From Toxorhynchites rutilus septentrionalis (lineage: Eukaryota; Arthropoda; Insecta; Diptera; Culicidae): a stretch of 64,000 nucleotides of DNA. The stretch covers positions 247,141,307 through 247,205,306 of the forward strand of contig NC_073746.1 in NCBI RefSeq assembly GCF_029784135.1, written 5' to 3'. Both the position numbers and the translations under genes were made by a program. Below are positions 56,501-59,909 of the stretch, piece by piece. The notes beneath the pieces are model-generated. The model saw nothing but the letters and a program-made list of their open reading frames with translations. It was not told the DNA's origin and made no database searches. The first letter of the stretch is position 1; each line of letters begins with the position of its first letter.

Positions 56501-58876
56501 ATGAATGACAAAACTAGGGATATTTTGTTTTGCTCACATTCCGTTAACGCAGAACAGAACGAAAAAGAGAATGAACAAAACTTGATGAATCAACTGTGAG
56601 GGGCTTGCTGTGATTGTGAGGTTCGGCGTTGGTTCATTTTCGGTATCCCGAGTGCAATGGTATAATGATCGAATGTGGTCGGAAATTCAGTTGAAAAGAT
56701 TGATGTGATACAGATATTTCCAAGCACTGATCTATACCAATAAAAAGTATCGCTAAATGTGTTGATAAGAGCAGAACTCGAGGAAGGAATTGTCCGATTT
56801 GAGGCTGTCTTTATTCTATCATATTTTCTTTATAAAACATTTATTCCATGTAACGGAGAAACATGTTATTTGCAAGTGGTTGAAAAATCTTGAACGATAA
56901 TTGTGTCTGAAAATAATTTGATATTATAATGATGAGTTTTGTTAGAATTACTAGGAATTTTATAATAAAAGGTAAATCCACCTGGGTCGATTAGAAGATC
57001 AATCAATGAACAGTTCTGCGATTGGACTCAAGAGCTTGCTCATAGTAAGAAAACGTGAATGTTTGAAGGTATTGATAACAAAAAACAAATTTTGGGCGGG
57101 ACGAAGTTTGCCGGGTCAGCTAGTTTAGTTATAAATTGTATGTACGCGATACTTTTTCTCAAAAAAGCTTCAACCGAAACTCTAAATTGAAAGTACAGCA
57201 AATGAAACATTTTTCTCAGTGGCATTTGGTTACCTTTCTCTCAACAACTCAATTTTTATTTTCGTTCGATAAGTTCGGTTGTGAAGATATTTATAGATAA
57301 ATCGTTTGGAAACCATCACTTCCGTTCACTCGCGGCAAAACACGTTCACTATGTCCTCGGCCTTATTCTGAGGGCGGTTATTCCTGTTCTATTCATAATT
57401 GGTTTTATTTTTCTAACAACTCACTCACTCAAAACAAGTATAAAAAATTCAAGGCCCATTGCTAAGAAGAACTATCAAAGTAATCAAAATCAATAAATTT
57501 TGACGAATTCTTCGTTTCTCCACGAAGAGACGCTTTGAGGCTTTCTTGGAAACGCATAAATAGGCCCAAAGAGTTTTGGAGACGTGTTTTGTGGATCGAT
57601 GAGTTCAATAGTACTGAAACAACCAGGAAATCGTGGCAGAAAGTAAAAATTGAGTTGGAGGATTGCTACTATGAAACACGAAGGTGACAATTTGGTTGTG
57701 TAGAACTGTTTTTCAGGGTTGGTGTGAGAAATTAGATCGAATCATTGGTACTATAACAGTGATTGTACATTGAATTTGGCGGAATCGCACCGAAGAACTG
57801 AACAGAGAAACGATTTTTTGTCTCTCAACAGGACAATTATCACAAACCACGTTACTGTATATTATAAATAAAGAGAACACATCAGAACATCAATCATTCG
57901 GTAATCGAAATATCCACACCGAAATGTTCACATCGCATACCTATCATCGTAATGCTTTAGCTTATTTTCCTCCAAATAACAGGCGCCAGCATTCGCGCAT
58001 TAACCATCTTATTTTTTAGACAAAGAATCACAGTTCTCACGCCAATAGAAACGCGGAAACTTGGCCCCTATATGTTACTCGGCAGGTGTATATTTTCTAC
58101 AGCTCGTTAAGCACCGTGCTTCAAGTGGGTCGTCCGTTGACGCCTTTGCACATTTCACGCATTCGCCCTATTTCAACCAACAAGCGTGAGTTTAACCCCG
58201 CTGGAGTACACCCCACAAAACATAATTTGTGTATCTCTTCCGTGCTATTCTCGTTCCATATTCGATCATTTCGTTGCCGTTGGGGGCATGTGCTATTCGA
58301 ATAGGATAATTAAACAAACAGGAACTCAAACTGCAACGTCATTGGGAGTGGAATGAGCCACTTTGTGTGACACTTGTCTTGGGAAGCCTATTTCCTTATT
58401 TTATTTGAATCGTTCCGAACCGTTTTTGCGTCGAAATGCGATGTTTCTCGAGAGATATTTTTTTACGTCTCCACTTTTATCACTTCTAAATGATTATGTC
58501 AATAATTAGGATGAACTCATCTTTTGTGGGTGTCACAACAAACAATGTGCCACCTTCAAATAAACATTCTTCAAGATCATAAACATGTGACGTAATCAGT
58601 AAGCTACAACTTATTTTGATAGCAATTAACAATAATTCAGACTTCTTATTATGATAACAAGCATCAACAACGACCCCGCAAGCAACACTAAAACCGCCGA
58701 AATAGGAGATTCACCTTTCGGAGCGAAAGTTCCGCTAGACTTACCTCTGCAGGTTTTGAAGCTTATCGCCGAGTGGCTCCATAGGGTCATTGGTGTCTTT
58801 AACCTGAGGTACGCTGAACCGTTGAAGTAGGCTTCCTTCTCCACCTGTATCGATGTGGTCCGTGATGAGCATAGCA
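2108..58876 (-). CDS. crb: Crumbs, apical polarity transmembrane protein (10 exons, N-terminus outside window)
   Basis: This entry spans the whole visible gene; exons are listed separately. Crumbs is a type I membrane protein that sets apical identity in epithelia, binding Stardust/Pals1 and Par-6 through its C-terminal PDZ ligand and FERM proteins through a juxtamembrane motif (known for the family). The sequence shows ten exons joined by GT-AG introns with matching phases, about 6.3 kb of coding sequence. The order is LG1, seven EGF-like units, eight more EGFs, five EGFs, LG2, EGF, LG3, EGF, LG4, about eight EGFs, a membrane helix, then a 37-residue tail ending in ERLI. The roughly 30 EGF and four LG domains match insect Crumbs. 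No stop or frameshift interrupts the joined frame. The signal peptide and start codon are missing because they lie beyond 64000. Introns reach 22 kb and are filled with mobile elements. Ohnologue or paralogue confusion is unlikely given the insect-type tail. Confidence 0.97.
2339..4334. other. crb intron sequence without recognisable gene
   Basis: This is the 3' part of the last crb intron. It is AT-rich with no coding signal I trust. A short TACAG/CAGTA pentamer run lies at about 3231-3250. The open frames here are short and lack family motifs. Confidence 0.5.
4335..4670. repeat. Two diverged tandem copies of a roughly 190-bp repeat
   Basis: The segment starting near TGTTAATATTACTGACCTCG (about 4352) is followed by a diverged second copy starting near TGTTAATAACAACCTCG (about 4526). 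Shared landmarks are the GAGGAAGTTTTGC / GAAGGCAGTTTTGC and ATAATTCCAGAACAT / ATAACATTCCAGTAA stretches. It looks like a dispersed intronic repeat with no coding capacity. Confidence 0.45.
4805..5149 (-). pseudogene. Broken coding remnant, gag-like (LTR element downstream of an LTR-like fragment)
   Basis: On the minus strand an ATG at 5149-5147 opens [20 protein letters not shown]. The frame has one TAA at about 5070 and then stays open ([20 protein letters not shown]). It shifts frame near 4945 and continues as [18 protein letters not shown] and [20 protein letters not shown] until about 4805. The last part resembles the copia-type gag region, where a repeat of this form precedes a leucine/serine-rich end, but the match is weak. 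Local GC content is higher than the surrounding intron. It sits just downstream of an LTR-like sequence with a TATA box, which supports a gag remnant. A degraded host exon is the alternative. Confidence 0.4.
5345..5743 (-). repeat. LTR-like fragment starting TGACGTAGAACTACGTC
   Basis: Read on the minus strand, this begins TGACGTAGAACTACGTCTTT at 5743. It shares about 250 bp with a second copy at about 12590-12860 (GTTTTCTGATTTG, TTATTTCATAAAA, CGATTCGTTTAGT blocks) and with the start of a copy at 62975. A TATAAA-like box lies near 5360, just before the gag-like remnant. The TG start, TATA box and adjacent coding remnant suggest an LTR; no second LTR could be paired. Confidence 0.45.
6241..6360. 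repeat. Dispersed AT-rich repeat with CCGATTCAGATGATCGACA core
   Basis: The core ACCGATTCAGATGATCGACA and its flank AAATTAAAGCC recur at 9149-9180. Diverged inverted copies lie near 11300-11345 and 41480-41530. It has no coding capacity. It flanks both sides of the microsatellite that holds the R1-like element. Confidence 0.55.
6371..6422. repeat. TATAC pentanucleotide microsatellite (3' side of retroposon)
   Basis: Tandem ACTAT units directly adjoin the poly(A) end of the minus-strand R1-like element. A matching array lies at the element's 5' end (8873-8901). Confidence 0.9.
6702..7075 (-). repeat. Tandem repeats in the retroposon 3' UTR
   Basis: The block beginning GTCGAGACGTGCACCGATTA at 6702 recurs at 6903, a period of 201 bp. 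Each copy contains two diverged sub-repeats with CGATTAGG and GTCACAGTC landmarks. The repeats lie just downstream of the ORF2 stop. Confidence 0.8.
7087..8872 (-). pseudogene. R1-like ORF2 remnant: reverse transcriptase and C-terminal zinc-knuckle-like domain
   Basis: The open frame runs from the truncated 5' end at 8872 to about 7640 with RT motifs in order: [74 protein letters not shown] and [13 protein letters not shown]. Near 7640 the frame shifts by one step and continues to 7087 with [12 protein letters not shown] and a cysteine-histidine motif [18 protein letters not shown]. Upstream endonuclease and ORF1 are absent. The frame change plus 5' truncation make it non-functional. Confidence 0.8.
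8873..8901. repeat. TATAC pentanucleotide microsatellite (5' side of retroposon)
   Basis: This run of CTATA units is the same repeat as at 6371-6422. It joins directly to the truncated reverse transcriptase. Confidence 0.9.
9303..10680 (+). repeat. LTR-like repeat with TATA box, followed by duplicated downstream segments
   Basis: The segment starts TGACGTAGGACTACGTCTTT at 9303. It contains a TATATAAG box at 9554 followed by a possible initiator (CACTCAGTT) near 9583. Downstream, the segment with CACGCGCGGAACC, GGTTGCCATCCAGCATCGAG and ATGTCATCGTTGCTGAAAAA at about 9740-9835 is repeated at about 10420-10525. Another motif of this type (ATTACGTCTTTCGG) is near 10650. I see no functional coding frame. 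It is probably composed of several broken LTR-element pieces. Confidence 0.45.
10690..12420. other. crb intron sequence, AT-rich, no gene recognised
   Basis: A fragment containing TAGTCCTACGTCA lies near 11030 and a diverged CCGATTCAGATGATC-type repeat near 11300-11345 (inverted). Nothing else with family resemblance was seen. Confidence 0.5.
12421..12860 (-). repeat. Inverted copy of intronic repeat blocks
   Basis: CTCGATCCCTCGCCGTCCAG at about 12507 is the reverse complement of the stretch at about 10250-10275. The segment 12590-12860 repeats the LTR-like sequence of 5460-5745 in the same orientation. The whole is therefore a rearranged fragment of the same repeat set. Confidence 0.5.
13257..13428 (-). 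CDS. crb: crb exon I: last EGF repeats before the membrane
   Basis: This 172-nt exon begins after TTCTTCAG and ends at GAACAG before GTATGG at phase 0. It completes one EGF ([12 protein letters not shown]) and encodes the membrane-proximal EGF ([14 protein letters not shown] to [12 protein letters not shown]). The residues SEQ then join directly to the transmembrane exon about 10.9 kb away. Confidence 0.93.
13496..13740 (-). CDS. crb: crb exon H: calcium-binding EGF repeats
   Basis: This 245-nt exon begins after TTTGCAG at phase 0 and ends at TTTAG before GTAGGT at phase 2. It encodes [12 protein letters not shown], a complete [14 protein letters not shown] repeat and the start of [16 protein letters not shown]. 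It joins to the next exon as SF-R-CQCDEG, which keeps the cysteine pattern. Confidence 0.94.
13805..13932 (-). CDS. crb: crb exon G: junctional EGF exon
   Basis: This 128-nt exon is too short to stand out as an open frame. It lies between acceptor TTTCCACAG and donor GTAAGT. Joined at phase 1 it completes one EGF ([16 protein letters not shown]) and begins the next ([13 protein letters not shown]), ending at ITNDEN at phase 0. The next exon continues with [10 protein letters not shown]. The two flanking introns are only 59 and 64 nt. Confidence 0.92.
13992..15151 (-). CDS. crb: crb exon F: end of EGF, LG4 and four EGF repeats
   Basis: This 1160-nt exon begins after TTCATCAG and ends at GGATTTA before GTATGT. 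It starts by finishing the split EGF ([12 protein letters not shown]) and then has a truncated cysteine unit ([13 protein letters not shown]). LG4 follows ([18 protein letters not shown] to [17 protein letters not shown]). The exon then encodes [44 protein letters not shown] and the first half of [14 protein letters not shown]. The open frame continues past 13992 by chance into the 59-nt intron, but the true coding frame changes at the splice. Confidence 0.95.
15152..16120. other. crb intron sequence, nothing recognised
   Basis: This is moderately AT-rich with short random open frames. No repeat partner or coding motif was found within the window. Confidence 0.45.
16125..16600. repeat. Two adjacent copies of a GGGACAGTTATGCCTAGAA repeat with hairpin
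   Basis: The first copy (from about 16127) and second copy (from about 16415) share GGACAGTTATGCCTAGAATA and a TTGATGTTGTTTTTTGAAA block. The first copy carries an 18-bp perfect hairpin (16134-16151 with 16168-16185). An inverted version of the motif (GGGACAACTATGCGTAGAAC) lies near 16560. It looks like a short inverted-repeat element present twice; the ends could not be fixed. Confidence 0.55.
17014..17628 (-). pseudogene. Coding-like GC-richer remnant with RE dipeptide run, unassigned
   Basis: Two successive minus-strand frames give compositionally protein-like sequence: [20 protein letters not shown] followed by an Arg-Glu run from a CT/GA microsatellite and [20 protein letters not shown] (17628-17395). 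Then comes [35 protein letters not shown] and [20 protein letters not shown] (about 17280-17020). The region is richer in GC than its flanks. It may be a retroelement gag remnant. I do not recognise a family, and the frames are not joined. Confidence 0.25.
17494..17548. repeat. CT/GA dinucleotide microsatellite
   Basis: An uninterrupted run of CT repeats of about 55 bp lies inside the coding-like remnant and explains the Arg-Glu run on the minus strand. Confidence 0.95.
17641..18399. other. crb intron sequence with one LTR-start-like motif
   Basis: TGATGTGAGATTACGTCTTT at 18190 resembles the TGACGTAG-type repeat start. The rest is AT-rich and unassigned. Confidence 0.4.
18400..19642 (-). mobile_element. 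Tc1/mariner-superfamily transposon (1243 bp) with TA target duplication
   Basis: The element is bounded by TA on both sides. The terminal inverted repeats begin CAGGGTTTTCC and share a TTCCGAAAG inner block about 20-28 bases in, with diverged sequence between. A broken transposase fills the minus strand. The element ends only 11 bp from a MITE that begins at 19654. Confidence 0.88.
18505..19529 (-). pseudogene. Mariner-type transposase, frameshifted
   Basis: The ATG at 19529 opens an N-terminal helix-turn-helix region ([40 protein letters not shown]) and reaches the first catalytic Asp in [12 protein letters not shown]. The frame stops at about 18939 after TVWCALG. A second frame from 18867 carries the second Asp ([12 protein letters not shown]) and the third acidic residue ([15 protein letters not shown]), ending at 18505. 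By my count 36 residues separate the second and third catalytic residues. Sequence between the two frames is short, so a deletion as well as a frameshift is likely. It cannot encode an intact transposase. Confidence 0.85.
19654..20073. mobile_element. TA-flanked MITE, copy 1 (CAGTAATCATTCG type termini)
   Basis: The 420-bp element starts CAGCAATCATTCGATAACTG and ends with the inverse CGAATGATTACTG, flanked by TA. Internal blocks (ACGTTAACTGGTC, CAGAATTTCGTAAACAAT, GACATTATTTTTGCATGACA) are shared with copy 2 at 22864. There is no coding capacity. Confidence 0.85.
20580..20990. repeat. Tandem monomers of the ACTAATCAAGC repeat
   Basis: Two monomers with GAGAGCTAATCAAGCGAATG / CAACTAATCAAGCAAATG, TTTGGCATGTGGAGGTTTTA and CTCTCTAAG landmarks lie here. 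They belong to the same family as 22600, 54215 and 59910. A short TC microsatellite (about 20832-20858) sits inside. Confidence 0.75.
21028..22322. mobile_element. Long palindromic element with about 412-bp inverted arms
   Basis: The left arm (21028-21439) and right arm (21910-22322) are near-perfect reverse complements along their whole length. Shared landmarks include GTGAGACACGACTCGCTC, CTGTGACGTCACAG, GACACTGTATGGTTGTACCG and GTCGCTTTTTACGCGG. The 470-bp spacer carries direct copies of a CCGCGTAAATTCC-type unit. I see no coding frame. The outer boundaries and target duplication could not be fixed. Confidence 0.85.
21440..21909. repeat. CCGCGTAAA direct repeats in palindrome spacer
   Basis: About a dozen variants of CCGCGTAAATTCCAAAATC occur in two clusters (about 21425-21590 and 21790-21920), all in the same orientation. 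They lie between the inverted arms. They are imperfect and irregular, so not a CRISPR array. Confidence 0.75.
22600..23345 (+). repeat. Dispersed repeat copy interrupted by a MITE (ends GACGAAGTTTGCCGGGTCAG)
   Basis: The sequence runs from an ACTAATCAAGCAAATGG monomer (22619) through TAGAAGATCAATTGATGAACA and AAGAAAACGTGGATGTTTGA. It is then cut by MITE copy 2 and resumes at 23301 to end with GCGAGACGAAGTTTGCCGGG. Uninterrupted versions occur at 56810-57124 and 60540-60883. Confidence 0.75.
22864..23298. mobile_element. TA-flanked MITE, copy 2, inserted in another repeat
   Basis: The 435-bp element starts CAGTAATCGTTCGCTAACTG and ends CAGTTAGTGAATGTTTACTG, flanked by TA. It is the same family as 19654-20073 and interrupts the dispersed repeat 22600-23345. 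No transposase is present. Confidence 0.87.
23346..23957. other. crb intron sequence near exon E donor, nothing recognised
   Basis: No motif or repeat partner was found apart from the exon E splice donor at 23957. Confidence 0.4.
23958..26071 (-). CDS. crb: crb exon E: EGF repeats, LG2, EGF, LG3, EGF
   Basis: This 2114-nt exon (about 705 residues) begins after CTTCTAG at phase 0 and ends at TTTTGT before GTAAGT. It encodes the rest of a split EGF ([10 protein letters not shown]), then [33 protein letters not shown] and TGCLNEPC repeats. LG2 follows ([16 protein letters not shown] to [16 protein letters not shown]), then [15 protein letters not shown], then LG3 ([19 protein letters not shown] to QDVQVSNW), and the first half of [17 protein letters not shown]. 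The DECDPNPC repeat has a long insertion between its third and fourth cysteines. The following exon resumes in frame as [10 protein letters not shown]. Confidence 0.96.
26204..26397 (+). repeat. Left LTR of copia element
   Basis: It begins TGTTAAAGGTATCAATGATC and is followed within four bases by the tRNA-Met primer-binding site. The direct copy is at 30772. Confidence 0.92.
26511..28757 (+). pseudogene. copia gag-pol, 5' part (gag, protease, integrase), interrupted
   Basis: The ATG at 26511 opens [20 protein letters not shown], a copia gag start. The order is the UBN2-like gag (about 1-190), a CCHC knuckle [14 protein letters not shown] (about 215), the protease site [12 protein letters not shown] (about 270), the pre-integrase motif [12 protein letters not shown], then the integrase core with [21 protein letters not shown] and RTDGGGEF. 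The frame enters the inserted SINE at 28668 and stops at 28755-28757 inside it. The protein is therefore truncated after integrase. Confidence 0.92.
28668..28940 (-). mobile_element. Feilai-like tRNA-derived SINE inserted in copia pol
   Basis: Read on the minus strand the 273-bp element starts GCTCCCGTGGCCGAGTGGTT. It carries an A box (TGGCCGAGTGG) and a B box (GGTTCGATTCC), and ends in a GAA trinucleotide tail. It is flanked by the 13-bp target duplication AAATATTGAAACC (28655-28667 and 28941-28953). The tRNA-like head and body match the Feilai SINE described in Aedes aegypti, from memory. A diverged partial copy is at 47080-47212. It is not a tRNA gene. Confidence 0.92.
28959..30764 (+). 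pseudogene. copia pol, 3' part (reverse transcriptase and RNase H)
   Basis: After the SINE and its duplication, the integrase-side frame soon stops. An offset frame is open from about 28959 to the TGA at 30762. It contains [49 protein letters not shown], the catalytic YVDDILVG, and RNase H motifs [14 protein letters not shown] and EDNQSCIKL. The two parts are in different frames even when the SINE is ignored, so a further one-base change is present between them. Confidence 0.92.
30772..30965 (+). repeat. Right LTR of copia element
   Basis: It begins TGTTGAAGGTATCAATGATC immediately after the purine tract and the pol stop codon at 30762-30764. Confidence 0.92.
31062..32350 (+). mobile_element. 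ITmD37E-type Tc1/mariner transposon (1289 bp)
   Basis: TA-flanked termini (TA at 31060-31061 and 32351-32352) begin with a perfect 27-bp inverted repeat starting AAGTCTGCTTCATTTAATAT. The catalytic residues of its transposase show D-37-E spacing, which is the mosquito ITmD37E family. It starts about 90 bp after the copia right LTR. Perfect termini suggest a young copy. Confidence 0.93.
31224..32220 (+). pseudogene. ITmD37E transposase with a single frameshift
   Basis: The ATG at 31224 opens an N-terminal helix-turn-helix region ([40 protein letters not shown]). This frame stops at 31650-31652. An overlapping frame carries the first Asp ([17 protein letters not shown]), second Asp ([13 protein letters not shown]) and Glu ([13 protein letters not shown]), ending at 32220. 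By my count 37 residues separate the second Asp and the Glu. The shift lies between about 31600 and 31650. Apart from that, the coding sequence looks complete. Confidence 0.88.
32575..33055 (+). pseudogene. Degenerate second ITmD37E transposase fragment
   Basis: Several frames in order give [39 protein letters not shown] and [20 protein letters not shown], matching the N-terminal half of the neighbouring element's transposase at low identity. The C-terminal half is absent, and tandem-array sequence follows. It is an older copy from a different lineage. Confidence 0.75.
33046..35340 (+). repeat. Tandem array with about 840-bp higher-order period
   Basis: Five related monomers begin with variants of GGTAAGGGAGTAAAAAGTGC at about 33048, 33652, 34084, 34497 and 34929. 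Two monomer types alternate, so a roughly 840-bp unit (about 33646-34485 and 34486-35330) repeats with very high identity. No protein is encoded; the two matching open frames at 34185 and 35033 are products of the repetition. Confidence 0.85.
35985..36235 (-). repeat. Inverted monomer of the tandem array
   Basis: The reverse complement of this segment carries GGAGTAAAAAGTGCCCCCAA, AACCAAATCACCAGCTGTAT and GTACATCTTACTAAGGTGCA in the array's order. Confidence 0.8.
36300..36540 (+). repeat. Diverged direct monomer of the same array
   Basis: GTAAAAAGAGCCCAAAATC, CACCAGCACTATGAAAAGTA and TTCACGACACTCTCAATAG follow the monomer order in diverged form. Confidence 0.5.
36541..37373. other. AT-rich intron sequence with a mariner 3' remnant
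   Basis: The segment around 37020-37140 (CCGGGAATTCATGTTTTTAA, CTTTATTTATCATCTAAATT) matches the 3' part of the mariner fossil at 241-430. Nothing else is recognised. Confidence 0.45.
37374..39309 (+). mobile_element. Degenerate pogo/Tigger-like DNA transposon
   Basis: The left end, CAGTGACGTCTCGATTATAT preceded by TA, has the pogo-type terminal form. The right end near 39288-39309 is the inverse (CGTGATATAATCGAGAC) but lacks the last few terminal bases. Inside, out-of-frame pieces on the plus strand read [15 protein letters not shown] (DNA-binding helix) near 37850-37890 and [15 protein letters not shown] near 38330-38385, a typical pogo-superfamily DDE-region motif. Many stops and frame changes are present. 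Confidence 0.7.
39330..39740 (-). repeat. Inverted monomer of the 33-35 kb array, split by a hairpin MITE
   Basis: On the minus strand the order of array landmarks (CACCAGC, ATGGAAAATGATGTATAAGG, TTTCACGCCATACTCAATAG) is preserved. The unit is broken by the MITE 39551-39705. Confidence 0.7.
39551..39705. mobile_element. Hairpin MITE with 8-bp target duplication (hAT-like)
   Basis: This 155-bp element begins CAAGCAAACCATTTGTCATG and ends with the inverse GTTTGCTTG. Long arms include GACAATTGTCATGCG and GCGAAAACAGAATAGAAAC. It is flanked by CTGGTGAT at 39543-39550 and 39706-39713. Eight-base duplications are typical of hAT elements. There is no coding capacity. Confidence 0.88.
39741..42200. 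other. AT-rich crb intron, no gene recognised
   Basis: A CCGATTCAGATGATCG-type repeat occurs inverted at about 41480-41530, and a TTCGGAATTTGAGACAAA repeat occurs twice (about 41560 and 41730) with a relative near 55490. The plus-strand frame at 40534 and the minus-strand frame at 40705-41085 have no family motifs. Confidence 0.45.
42210..42620 (+). pseudogene. Psq/CENP-B-type helix-turn-helix remnant of a pogo-superfamily transposase
   Basis: Plus-strand frames give [20 protein letters not shown] and [12 protein letters not shown], a Psq-type DNA-binding helix. They are followed in another frame by [20 protein letters not shown] and [11 protein letters not shown], typical of the CENP-B-like second helix-turn-helix. 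Stops and frame changes break the sequence, and no DDE domain follows. It is separate from the pogo-like fossil at 37374. Confidence 0.7.
42669..43030. mobile_element. MITE-like element with about 122-bp inverted arms
   Basis: The left arm 42669-42790 and right arm 42907-43030 are inverse copies, sharing AATTAGGCAAGTAACAGTTA / TAACTGTTACTTGCCTAATT and AAACGGTTT landmarks. The spacer is 116 bp. There is no coding capacity, and a target duplication was not resolved. Confidence 0.78.
43040..44450. other. crb intron sequence, no gene recognised
   Basis: It holds an uninterrupted T run (about 43099) and short random frames. The GAGAGTGAG/GTGTGAGAG purine-rich stretch near 44190-44270 is low complexity. 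Confidence 0.4.
44454..44572 (+). repeat. GTCCACGTGG short element, copy 1
   Basis: It begins GGGGCTGTCCACATACCACG and contains GTCCACGCTTATCCACGGAG and GAGTCCACGTGGAC, with a G-rich GGGGGAGGGGG middle. Copy 2 lies inverted at 46954-47067. Confidence 0.75.
44573..46780. other. crb intron sequence, no gene recognised
   Basis: It is AT-rich with no supported coding region. A GTGCCACAGCAAAGCGTGGCG tail ending in CAGCTAGT at about 46834-46865 marks the end of a separate dispersed repeat whose start I could not place. Confidence 0.4.
46954..47067 (-). repeat. GTCCACGTGG short element, copy 2 (inverted)
   Basis: It runs from GTCCACGTGGACAACAGAAG through GTCCACGCTTGTTCACGGAG to CACGTGGTATGTGGACAGCC, the reverse of copy 1 at 44454. 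Terminal inverted repeats contain the CACGTG palindrome. Confidence 0.75.
47080..47212 (+). mobile_element. Diverged 3' part of a Feilai-like SINE
   Basis: GAGCTTGTCACTTAGAA, CAACTAAGTACTAATAGAAA and GACGCAAATAATACTACGTT parallel the SINE body inserted in copia at 28668-28940, in the plus orientation. The tRNA-like head is absent. Confidence 0.75.
47680..48245. repeat. Possible relative of the TTAA-flanked MITE
   Basis: Phrases such as AAAATGGCGGTTATTTTTG, AGATATCGATACCACCAGCC and GAGAAAAATGTGTTTAAA appear in the same order as AAAATGGCGGCCGTTTGAAA, AGATATCGTGTACGCCAGTT and GAGAAACGCGTTTGAAG in 55762-56491. Ends are unclear. Confidence 0.4.
48499..49187 (-). CDS. crb: crb exon D: run of EGF repeats
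   Basis: This 689-nt exon begins after CCACAG and ends with GATTGTGAG before GTAAGT at phase 0. It encodes [10 protein letters not shown], an atypical cysteine unit ([13 protein letters not shown]), [42 protein letters not shown] and [14 protein letters not shown] repeats. It ends in the first cysteine of another repeat (DDCE), which the next exon continues as [10 protein letters not shown]. The intron that follows is the longest in the window, at 22.4 kb. Confidence 0.95.
49343..49558 (-). CDS. crb: crb exon C: irregular EGF with Ser/Thr-rich loop
   Basis: This 216-nt exon begins after CCGTAG and ends at ACAG before GTTGGC, a weaker donor than its neighbours. It encodes a linker ([12 protein letters not shown]) and an EGF-like unit [11 protein letters not shown] with a Ser/Thr/Asp-rich insertion between the third and fourth cysteines. 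The unit's last cysteine is supplied by the next exon (TG-SRCE). A second in-frame acceptor, GGTAG, lies nine bases downstream of the first and would drop three residues. Phase 1 at both ends matches the neighbours. Confidence 0.88.
49770..50978 (-). CDS. crb: crb exon B: rest of LG1 plus six EGF repeats and one atypical EGF
   Basis: This 1209-nt exon has acceptor TTTCAG and donor GTAATT. It completes the first laminin-G domain ([18 protein letters not shown], ending near VVFGPCPL). It then encodes six complete EGF-like repeats of six cysteines each, including [28 protein letters not shown] and [15 protein letters not shown] short cysteine-rich unit ([14 protein letters not shown]) closes the exon at phase 1. 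Several repeats carry D/N-E-C starts and aromatic residues expected of calcium-binding EGFs. The antisense frames across this exon are shadows. Confidence 0.95.
50979..54210. other. crb intron sequence, no gene recognised
   Basis: This stretch follows the exon B acceptor. A TAGTCCTACGTTCAC repeat fragment lies near 53090. Short frames here lack family motifs. Confidence 0.4.
54215..54760 (+). repeat. Four tandem monomers of the ACTAATCAAGC repeat
   Basis: Each monomer of about 130-150 bp carries GGAGGTTTTAG, AAATGTTTCTATGGTGGTTA, CTCTCTAAGGGG and TGCCATACAAATGAAACACA followed by AACTCGAGAACTAATCAAGC. Related blocks are at 20580, 22600 and 59910. Confidence 0.8.
54761..55757. other. crb intron sequence, no gene recognised
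   Basis: A slightly GC-richer stretch at about 55180-55400 has short open frames on both strands without family motifs. Confidence 0.4.
55762..56491. mobile_element. 730-bp MITE flanked by TTAA (piggyBac-like)
   Basis: TTAA at 55758-55761 and 56492-56495 flanks termini GGGGGTATTCTAGTGTAGAG and its inverse CTAGACTAGAATACCCCC. There is no coding capacity. The first half recurs at about 61228-61520. TTAA duplication is the piggyBac signature; family membership is inferred from that alone. Confidence 0.85.
56810..57124 (+). repeat. Dispersed repeat copy ending GACGAAGTTTGCCGGGTCAG
   Basis: It runs from TGTCTTTATTCTATCATATT to the terminus GGGCGGGACGAAGTTTGCCG followed by GGTCAGCTAGT. The same sequence is at 60540-60883 and, interrupted, at 22741-23345. 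Confidence 0.82.
57125..58744. other. crb intron between exons A and B, no gene recognised
   Basis: It contains short random frames only. The exon A donor GTAAGT is at 58744-58739. Confidence 0.4.
58745..58876 (-). CDS. crb: crb exon A (first in window): start of laminin-G domain 1
   Basis: This 132-nt exon begins after TTACAG and ends before GTAAGT, so both splice sites are canonical. It is symmetric, entering after one codon base and leaving after one. It encodes a stretch with [21 protein letters not shown] and FKTCRG, typical of the first strands of a laminin-G domain. The next exon supplies [17 protein letters not shown], which continues the same domain. An alternative acceptor at ATACAG about 30 bases further in is possible but would remove residues. 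Upstream coding exons with the signal peptide are not in the window. Confidence 0.9.
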
Positions 58877-59770
58877 CTGTAAGTGGGCGGGATGGGAGAA
58901 ACAAACAAAACAGAAACAGAATGTTAGCATGTGATACTGCAATGTGATGAGGAAATTGCGCTATTTACTGTGTGCATCGCGCACTTGGGGCGAATAAATC
59001 AAACAGCACACAACAAAGTGGTCATAAAACGTGAATGGACTGCCTGTAAGGATTACTGTTTTGTCCCTACTGTTCGATTGTAATATGATACTGCAATGTA
59101 GGATTCGAGAATTTACGAGGTGTTGTGTATCGTGACAGTCTTGTCATATTGTTTGTTCAGATCAGCTCAATCAGAACAAAGTTGCATTAATGAGTTTCAG
59201 CATCGATGAATTATGTGTTTCGCGCATTTAAATTTATTACAATCGTTAGCACTTGTCGAGGTCTATGTTTTATTCCTTTCACAAGATTGCCTTATTCGGT
59301 GTGGAATCGCGTTTAACCCGCTTTATATTTTAGCACGTACAGACTTGTCGAATACGTCAATTAACATGACCGACATTTTTTCTTGATCTCTGAGTGATGG
59401 AATTAGAAAAATTGAGTATAATAAGGATGGCTAAGGATAGTTTACCTCTGTCAATTCTGTAATTCAATATACTCTAGAAAAAAAATCAGAGGAGCAAGGT
59501 GCAACATTTTGACCTTATTGTAATTTTTGAAACGCTACTTGTTAAATGAGCGCCTGGAGATAAAATATACATCATTTAAAAGCAACAAGCATAGTTTTGG
59601 AAAGTGTATGTGTAATGAACAAAATTGTCAAAAGAAAAAAAATATTTTCCTATTGTTTTTTTAAAACTCCTGTGGGCTAAGAAAATAAATATTCAACCAA
59701 ACAAATAATAATGAATCCAATAAGCGCAGTTATTCAAACTTCAGTTTGATTTTCGGGAAGCTATGATTTT
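58877..59770. other. Upstream crb intron sequence, nothing recognised
   Basis: This is sequence immediately upstream of exon A, with polypyrimidine and acceptor TTACAG. No upstream exon is seen here. Confidence 0.4.
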
Positions 59771-59773
59771 TTT

Positions 59774-59903
<130 letters not shown>

Positions 59904-59909
59904 AATGGA

